Origin: Kordiimonas sp. SCSIO 12603
GTDB lineage: Bacteria; Pseudomonadota; Alphaproteobacteria; Sphingomonadales; Kordiimonadaceae
Direction: 5' to 3'
DNA length: 64,000 nt
Assembly: GCF_024398035.1 (NCBI RefSeq)
Contig: NZ_CP073748.1
Coordinates: 549,501 to 613,500, forward strand
Shown here: positions 61,609-64,000 of the stretch, piece by piece
Layout: every line of letters begins with the position of its first letter
Numbering within the stretch: the first letter of the stretch is position 1
Notes under the pieces: model-generated
What the model was told of the DNA's origin: nothing
Databases searched by the model: none
The model's input: only the letters and a program-made list of their open reading frames with translations
Made by a program: the position numbers and the translations under genes

Positions 61609-62348
61609 GCAGCCTTTTCAGCCGCTTTTACAAACGCCCATACTTCGTTTGAAAATGGTTTTTCAGGGCCATCCTTGGGCCAATCGTCCATATTGTCATA
61701 CATCTGGGCTGCTTTTCCCATCAGGCTTGGGTCCACGTCATAAATCGCCTGTGTCATGGCATTCCATTCTTTGACAATGGCCTGTGCTTCTAGGCTTGCA
61801 GGGTCGGTGCCTACAAGTTTTTCTGTACGAGCCAAAAGATCCGGCCAAGCCCGTTCGTTAGCTGTTATGACATCATCAGGGATAGCGGCTTTTGCTTTTG
61901 CCCATTTTACATTGTCTTCCGGGGAATAGAATTTATCCCACACTTTTTGCCATTTCTCTTCGCTCATCGCGTTCTCTCCAAGTTTGATCATGTTACAAAG
62001 CGTGGAAAGATCGGATGTTTCTCTGGCTTCAAGTTGTGTAAGCGTATCTTCAACCGCCTGAAGAGATAGGGTTATTTCTTTTTGTTTTTCTTCCAGAACA
62101 GTTTTTTGCATACGGAGCAAATCAGTGGCTGGAATTTCTTTCGAACGCAGCAGATCAGCGATTTGTTCAAGCGAAAAACCAGTTTGCTTTAACAGCTGAA
62201 TTTGTTGCAGTCTCAAAATATCTCTGTAACGGTACACTCGCTGTCCAGACTCGGATCGTTGAGGTGCTAAAAGCCCTTTATCTTCATAATGTCTGAGTGC
62301 CCTGACTGTTACGCCAGATTGTTTTGCCACATCTCCAATGGAAACCAT
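61599..62348 (-). CDS. MerR-family regulator with TipAS-type effector domain
   Basis: 249 residues. N-terminal MerR helix-turn-helix (SIGDVAKQSGVTVRALRHYE, RVYRYRDILRLQQIQLLKQT) and coiled-coil, then a ~120-residue TipAS-like domain (KWQKVWDKFYSPEDNVKWAK, WNAMTQAIYDVDPSL). TipA-type regulators bind peptide antibiotics; other ligands possible. AAAGGA ribosome site before ATG. Confidence 0.9.
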   Translation of the reverse strand: MVSIGDVAKQSGVTVRALRHYEDKGLLAPQRSESGQRVYRYRDILRLQQIQLLKQTGFSLEQIADLLRSKEIPATDLLRMQKTVLEEKQKEITLSLQAVEDTLTQLEARETSDLSTLCNMIKLGENAMSEEKWQKVWDKFYSPEDNVKWAKAKAAIPDDVITANERAWPDLLARTEKLVGTDPASLEAQAIVKEWNAMTQAIYDVDPSLMGKAAQMYDNMDDWPKDGPEKPFSNEVWAFVKAAEKAAQS

Positions 62349-62415
62349 AGATCATCCTTTCTTTCCACTGTTCTGGTGGTTAATTGCTGACGCTGCGTGA
62401 GGGGCAAGAGGTTTT

Positions 62416-63573
62416 TTATGCCCAACCAATTTTTTTATATTGGTTACATAAAGTGTGATCTTTGCGGAAACTGTTTGGCCTTCTGGTTCTAAAAGTTTTC
62501 CAGCCAGAATTAAATTCGGGAAAATGTCTGTATTCGACAAGGTTACTTAGATTGACATCATTCTTCATGCCGGGAATTCTGTGTATATGCCATAGATGAG
62601 CATCCTTACACATGGAAGGTTTTAGCGCCCACTTTTTTGTCGGGAGTTTATGAATTTGTGAATAAAAATAATTGGAGTAATGTCGATTTTCTTCGGGGAT
62701 TGAGAAATCTGTACCGCCTTCTTTTATTGTCCATACACCTGTAAACTCTAGATACTTCTGAGAAGTTTGATCGAGTAAATCCGGTATAGCTATATTGTCT
62801 TCACATACTATCAATTCATCAACATCTGCGTTGATAACAGTGTTCGCTTTTTCCAAATAACGCCAGCGTGCGTGTTGTAATGCATTGATTTGACAAAAGG
62901 CTAATCGGCCAGTCCAATTATCTGCCAACCTCGGTCCGTAGGGAAAAAACCAATCAATAACTCTTACTGTCTGCAGGCCTTTAATATCAGACAAAATGCT
63001 TAGTATATCTTCGCCGGAATAATTGGGGGCGTTATTGTTGTATAATATCAGGGCATTAACCTTGTGCGATTTTACATAAAACTCTACCCAGTTCTTGATC
63101 CATTGTAGGTTATCAAATTTTATCATGGTTAGGAGTACGTTTTTGTTTTTAAACGCATCATGTTCATTGGCATTCGGTTTAATCAGAAATTTGGAACCAG
63201 ACTTTAACTGGAAGATATAGGCATCTTGTTTGTTGATTGGTTTGAAAGAAATCAGGCTGCATTTTTTTTGGTGAGTCTGTTTTTCGAATTGAATTATTTG
63301 TCTTGTTGATGGGCAAATTAGTGAGGTTTCCGTAATTTCATTTTCCAGATTCATGAAATTGGGACCATGGAGAAGAATTTGGTCTTGTCTTGTATAATAC
63401 CCATCATAAAACAGGGTATGAGAATCAAAGTTCTTTTTGAAGTTCCCATCTACGTAGGATTCGGGAATGGGTGCATGCCGCAGTGGTTCGGATATGCCGT
63501 CAAGCATACATGATTGCAACGATGAAGCACCTATGTGCTGAAAATCTCGGCGCCTACGAATAAAGTTGAGCAT
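62416..63573 (-). CDS. Glycosyltransferase family 92-like protein
   Basis: 385 residues. LLTMIKFDNLQWIKNWVEFYV, ALILYNNNAPN and the DxD-containing INADVDELIVCED, followed by WHIHRIPG, give a GT92/GT-A-type protein (DUF23-like). Several hundred residues of N-terminal region have no recognised domain. AT-rich and isolated, like other surface-glycan genes. ATG at 63573; an earlier TTG is possible. Confidence 0.72.
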   Translation of the reverse strand: MLNFIRRRRDFQHIGASSLQSCMLDGISEPLRHAPIPESYVDGNFKKNFDSHTLFYDGYYTRQDQILLHGPNFMNLENEITETSLICPSTRQIIQFEKQTHQKKCSLISFKPINKQDAYIFQLKSGSKFLIKPNANEHDAFKNKNVLLTMIKFDNLQWIKNWVEFYVKSHKVNALILYNNNAPNYSGEDILSILSDIKGLQTVRVIDWFFPYGPRLADNWTGRLAFCQINALQHARWRYLEKANTVINADVDELIVCEDNIAIPDLLDQTSQKYLEFTGVWTIKEGGTDFSIPEENRHYSNYFYSQIHKLPTKKWALKPSMCKDAHLWHIHRIPGMKNDVNLSNLVEYRHFPEFNSGWKTFRTRRPNSFRKDHTLCNQYKKIGWA

Positions 63574-63728
63574 TTTCTTATACAAAATAATTGCTTAGAT
63601 GATGAAAAGTTAGGGTGAGTGGAATTTTTTCGCAATTAGTATTTCATGTAACATAAAGCGGAAGATGCTCATTTTGAACAGAAGTGATAAAAAACTAAAG
63701 CTAATTGAAACTTTATAAAAGCTCTTGT

Positions 63729-63756
63729 TTGACGCGAGCGATCCTGTGCCTATACT
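63729..63756 (+). promoter_or_regulatory. Sigma-70 promoter for argG
   Basis: TTGACG (63729-63734), 16-bp spacer, TATACT (63751-63756), about 47 bases before the argG start. Good match to the consensus. Confidence 0.7.
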
Positions 63757-63802
63757 CCGCGCATTCATTGACATTATGTCATCATTTCTTGGAGTTAATT
63801 AA

Positions 63803-64000
63803 ATGTCGGAGCAAATCAAAAAAGTTGTGCTCGCCTACTCAGGCGGTTTGGACACAAGCATCATCCTTAAATGGCTACAGGTAACATACGGCTGTGAAGT
63901 TGTTACGTTTACCGCTGATTTAGGCCAGGGTGAAGAGCTTGAGCCTGCACGACGAAAAGCGGAAATGCTCGGCATCAAAGATATCTTCATTGAAGACCTG
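63803..64000 (+). CDS. argG: Argininosuccinate synthase, 5' part
   Basis: First 66 codons before the window ends. Start ATG with GGAG 8 bases upstream. [16 protein letters not shown] is the PP-loop ATPase signature, followed by [20 protein letters not shown] as in ArgG. Joins citrulline and aspartate in arginine synthesis. Own promoter. Confidence 0.96.
   Translation, partial: MSEQIKKVVLAYSGGLDTSIILKWLQVTYGCEVVTFTADLGQGEELEPARRKAEMLGIKDIFIEDL

Noticed and set aside
1-64000. CRISPR arrays, insertion sequences, prophage
   Set aside because: No regularly spaced repeats, transposase, integrase or phage structural genes were found in any frame examined.

Overview
The window reads as a chromosomal segment of an alphaproteobacterium of moderate G+C content. 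Evidence: the block SUV3-type helicase - S4 protein - FdxA - CarD - RpoH-like sigma factor, an IalB-family exported protein, a ccmABCDEFGHI cytochrome c maturation operon, and frequent GTG/TTG starts. The order cannot be fixed from sequence alone; a marine group such as Kordiimonadales is a guess. No insertion sequence, prophage, integrase or CRISPR array was seen. About 65 genes are packed tightly, and several convergent pairs overlap at their stop codons.

Layout. 1-11 kb: a Tat-exported amidase (cut by the window edge), then housekeeping and regulatory genes (helicase, S4 protein, PEP-mutase-like enzyme, fdxA, carD, rpoH-like sigma), an exported nuclease-like protein, an orphan CHASE4-type histidine kinase, a GNAT protein and tRNA-Arg(CCT). 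11-23.4 kb: a catabolic block. A LysR regulator diverges from tryptophan 2,3-dioxygenase, kynB and kynU (tryptophan to anthranilate). A convergent two-domain anthraniloyl-CoA monooxygenase/reductase follows, and divergent from it run SDR, MarR, enoyl-CoA hydratase, acyl-CoA dehydrogenase, thioesterase, RidA and an anthranilate-CoA ligase-like enzyme. Together they appear to encode tryptophan breakdown through CoA-bound, non-aromatic intermediates.

23.4-39 kb: mixed genes: SRPBCC protein, penicillin/AHL-acylase-type hydrolase, YjdM, a small monooxygenase-like protein, a GAF histidine kinase, an exported M20 peptidase, a NucS-like PD-(D/E)XK protein, a CPA2 antiporter, a copper-type cassette (small Met/Cys/His protein, TolC-like lipoprotein, multicopper oxidase), a crotonase, an Mpo1-like protein and cardiolipin synthase. 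39-46 kb: the ccm operon, including a 48-residue ccmD. 46.6-50.1 kb: an ABC-2 transporter with a DesK/DesR-like two-component system, preceded by a strong inverted-repeat cluster.

50-64 kb: NUDIX hydrolase, two AT-richer glycan-type genes (DUF6492-like and GT92-like), cytochrome P460 with divergent TetR, YciB, MFS exporter, SpoU-type methyltransferase, IalB, a membrane LytTR regulator divergent from an acyltransferase with three direct repeats between them, rlmN, an exported agmatinase/arginase-family protein, a MerR/TipAS regulator and the 5' part of argG. The most distinctive items are the tryptophan/anthraniloyl-CoA block with its RidA member and candidate operators, the LytTR repeat array, the transporter/two-component operator, and the exported ureohydrolase.
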